From Planctomycetales bacterium (GTDB lineage Bacteria > Planctomycetota > Planctomycetia > Planctomycetales > Planctomycetaceae): a stretch of DNA of 7,433 bases. Made by a program: the position numbers and the translations under genes. Of the stretch, positions 4,182 through 7,433 are shown in pieces. The stretch covers positions 1 through 7,433 of the forward strand of contig JAGVKR010000434.1 of assembly GCA_020050375.1 (NCBI GenBank), in the 5' to 3' direction. The notes under the pieces were generated by a model. It had not been told where the DNA came from. It was given only the letters and a program-made list of their open reading frames with translations, and ran no database searches. Numbering within the stretch: position 1 is the first letter of the stretch; every line of letters begins with the position of its first letter.

Positions 4182-5684
4182 ATGTCCTCACCCAAGGTCG
4201 ACGAATTGTGCCGGCTGCTGGTGCGGTTGCAACTTGCACCGCAACATCAGATCGACGCTTGTCTGATGCAGTCCGGGCGACGAAACGCCGATGCGAGTGA
4301 ATTGCTCAAGTGTCTGGAAAACAAGGGGTTGCTGACATCGTTTCAGGTCAGCCGGATCGAGAAGGGGGAGATCGACGGGCTGGTGCTGGGGCATTACAAG
4401 CTGATGTACCGCAACGCGTCGGGGAGCTTCGCGCGAGTCTATCGCGCCTGTGATCTGCGAACGGGAAAGATGATCGGACTGAAAGTGCTCAGGCAGCGCT
4501 GGTCCGAGGATCCCAAGGCGGTCAACGAGTTCCGTCGCGAGGCGGATCTGGGGAAATCGCTCAATCACGAGAATATCGTTCCGATTTATGAGGTCGGCGA
4601 GTCGAACGGTCAGCATTACTTCGCGATGGAATTCGTCGAAGGGGGGAACCTGCGGGATTTCATCAACATCCGCAAGAAGCTCAACGCGATGGAAGCCACG
4701 AAGTGCATTCTGGAGATGACCGAAGGGCTGAACTACGCCTTCACAGCGAAGAAAGCCACCCACCGCGACCTGAAGATGACGAACGTGCTGATGAGCAGCC
4801 AGGGAGTCGCCAAGCTGGTGGACTTCGGACTGGCCGGCATCGCCGCCGACGATCGTTACGACGGCGAAAGCTCGCAGCGGGCGCTGGAATACGCCACGCT
4901 CGAGAAAAATACCGGCGCTCCGCGCGACGATCCGCGCAGCGACCTGTATTTTCTGGGGGCGATCTACTACGAGCTGCTCACGGGGGTCCCCCCATTGCCA
5001 CGGACTCGCAATCGTCTCGAGCGCAGCCAGTTCAGCCGGTATTTGCAGGTCCGGCCGGTCCGCACGCTCGAGCCAGGCCTTCCCCGTTCGGTCGCTTCCA
5101 TCGTCGACAGGTTGATGCAATTGAACCCAACGATGCGGTATCAGGCGGCGGTGGAAGCGCTCCGCGATCTCAAAGGAGCGAGCGTCGAGTTAGGACAGTT
5201 GTCGCCCGCGTCGCCCGTCAACGACGCTGCCTCTGCCGAGTCGTCGCGACCCGCCGCGCCGGCCAACCTGTGCACGGTCATGTGCATTGAAGACCGCCAC
5301 AAGCAGCAGGACATCCTGCGCGAATATTTCTCGAAGCACGGCTTTCGCGTGCTGGTCCTGTCCGACCTGCAACGGGGACTGAATCGCCTGCGAAGCAGCC
5401 CCCCCGATTGCATGGTCATTATGGGCGATGCCCTGGGAGACAGGGCCCTGCAGGGCTTTCAGGAGGCGCAGGAAGTGCAGCGGAATTCGGACATCGGCCT
5501 GGTGCTCGTGCTCGCCGAGCAGCAATCAGAATGGAAGAGCCGCCTGGCGGAAAACCGGCATTGCCGCGTGCTCGTCCAGCCGGTCACGTTGCGCGAGTTG
5601 CGAAAGGTCGTTCGGCACACCGTCTGCGGGAACAATGACGTCCCCGGTGGCGCAGAGTCCGAGAACGGCGAAGCGTACGGTTGA
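4182..5684 (+). CDS. Serine/threonine protein kinase fused to a degenerate receiver-like domain
   Basis: Predicted soluble 500-residue protein with three parts. Residues 1-65 form a helical pre-kinase region resembling that of many planctomycete kinases (ending near CLENKGLLTSFQVSRIEKGE). Residues about 70-335 are a Hanks-type kinase domain with ATP lysine K101 (GLKVL), alpha-C glutamate E120, HRDLKMTN (H194, D196, N201), DFG (214-216) and alpha-F D254, all retained. Two motifs are degraded: the glycine loop GxGxxG reads ASGSFA (79-84), and APE reads TLE within EYATLE. After a Ser/Pro/Ala-rich linker (about 340-362), residues 363-482 resemble a response-regulator receiver. The acidic pair E370/D371 remains, but the phospho-acceptor position is G415 (D416 beside it), Ser/Thr is A445 and Lys is Q466. 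There is no membrane segment. The start is ATG 4182; a TTG at 4158 is an alternative, and neither has a clear ribosome binding site. It has its own promoter at 3997-4024. Confidence 0.9.
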   Translation: MSSPKVDELCRLLVRLQLAPQHQIDACLMQSGRRNADASELLKCLENKGLLTSFQVSRIEKGEIDGLVLGHYKLMYRNASGSFARVYRACDLRTGKMIGLKVLRQRWSEDPKAVNEFRREADLGKSLNHENIVPIYEVGESNGQHYFAMEFVEGGNLRDFINIRKKLNAMEATKCILEMTEGLNYAFTAKKATHRDLKMTNVLMSSQGVAKLVDFGLAGIAADDRYDGESSQRALEYATLEKNTGAPRDDPRSDLYFLGAIYYELLTGVPPLPRTRNRLERSQFSRYLQVRPVRTLEPGLPRSVASIVDRLMQLNPTMRYQAAVEALRDLKGASVELGQLSPASPVNDAASAESSRPAAPANLCTVMCIEDRHKQQDILREYFSKHGFRVLVLSDLQRGLNRLRSSPPDCMVIMGDALGDRALQGFQEAQEVQRNSDIGLVLVLAEQQSEWKSRLAENRHCRVLVQPVTLRELRKVVRHTVCGNNDVPGGAESENGEAYG

Positions 5685-5693
5685 AAGCCGTGC

Positions 5694-5737
5694 GCTAAAC
5701 GCCTCGCGTCGCAGGCAGAATGTTTAGCCGCGAGGCG
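5694..5737. repeat. Interleaved inverted repeats between convergent genes
   Basis: GCTAAAC (5694-5700) is complementary to GTTTAGC (5722-5728), and GCCTCGCG (5701-5708) to CGCGAGGC (5729-5736). The order is A-B-A'-B', so the two pairings interleave instead of nesting. A 13-nt spacer separates the halves. With no bases between A and B, both full stems could hardly form together, so two alternative hairpins are more likely. The B stem can gain a ninth pair, C5700 with G5737. No T-tract follows, so it is at best an atypical terminator between the kinase and the SNF2 gene. A mobile-repeat remnant is another possibility. Confidence 0.5.
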
Positions 5738-5762
5738 CAGCCGAGTGATCATGGCTCTGCTG

Positions 5763-7433
<1,671 letters not shown>

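Noticed and set aside
4063..4266. 67-codon plus-strand frame in the kinase leader as an upstream ORF
   Set aside because: There is no ribosome binding site, no recognisable peptide, and it overlaps the kinase start out of frame; it is probably chance.
4188..5120. 310-codon open frame antisense to the kinase
   Set aside because: The sense strand encodes intact kinase motifs; the antisense translation has no recognisable domain and no ribosome binding site.

Overview
The window looks like chromosomal DNA of a GC-rich member of the Planctomycetota. The evidence is the gene set rather than any single marker: an ECF sigma factor followed by a protein with the 'DDPRLTAYALGELDP' N-terminus, a MoxR ATPase, a Ser/Thr kinase with the N-terminal pre-kinase region common in planctomycetes, a divergent NagA-like deacetylase and a SNF2 ATPase. 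Shine-Dalgarno (SD) signals are weak or mixed. I see no tRNA, rRNA, CRISPR array, transposase gene or phage gene. Organism assignment is inference.

Layout, left to right. (1) 1-794, minus strand: an ECF sigma factor (276-794), then the first 33 codons of its downstream partner gene (1-100). A 165-bp element bounded by a perfect 32-bp inverted repeat (111-275) fills the gap between them. (2) 795-1287: almost 500 bases with no convincing gene but unusual structure. It holds a near-consensus minus-strand promoter (TTGACA-N16-TATACT) with a palindrome in its core, two tandem 32-nt palindromes with an identical loop and compensatory stem changes, a further hairpin, and a 7-bp stem that would hide the sigma gene's ribosome binding site. 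(3) 1288-2447, minus strand: a MoxR AAA+ ATPase, followed by a possible 48-codon ORF overlapping its stop by GTGA. The DUF58 gene that often follows moxR is absent. (4) 2729-4000, plus strand: a NagA-family deacetylase. (5) 4182-5684, plus strand: a Ser/Thr protein kinase fused to a receiver-like domain that has lost its phosphorylation residues. Its candidate promoter (TTGACA-N16-TAATAT) overlaps the nagA stop codon, and its leader holds a 22-bp palindrome. (6) 5694-5737: paired inverted repeats in swapped order between two convergent genes. (7) 5763-7433, minus strand: a SNF2-family ATPase whose 5' end lies outside the window.

The protein-coding genes are mostly recognisable housekeeping or regulatory families. 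The best candidate for something undescribed is the structured sequence between the MoxR unit and the sigma gene. It reads as a long regulated 5' leader for the ECF sigma factor (promoter with operator-like palindrome, tandem covarying hairpins, SD-sequestering stem). The kinase with its pseudo-receiver is second. These are hypotheses from the sequence alone; no search or folding calculation was run.
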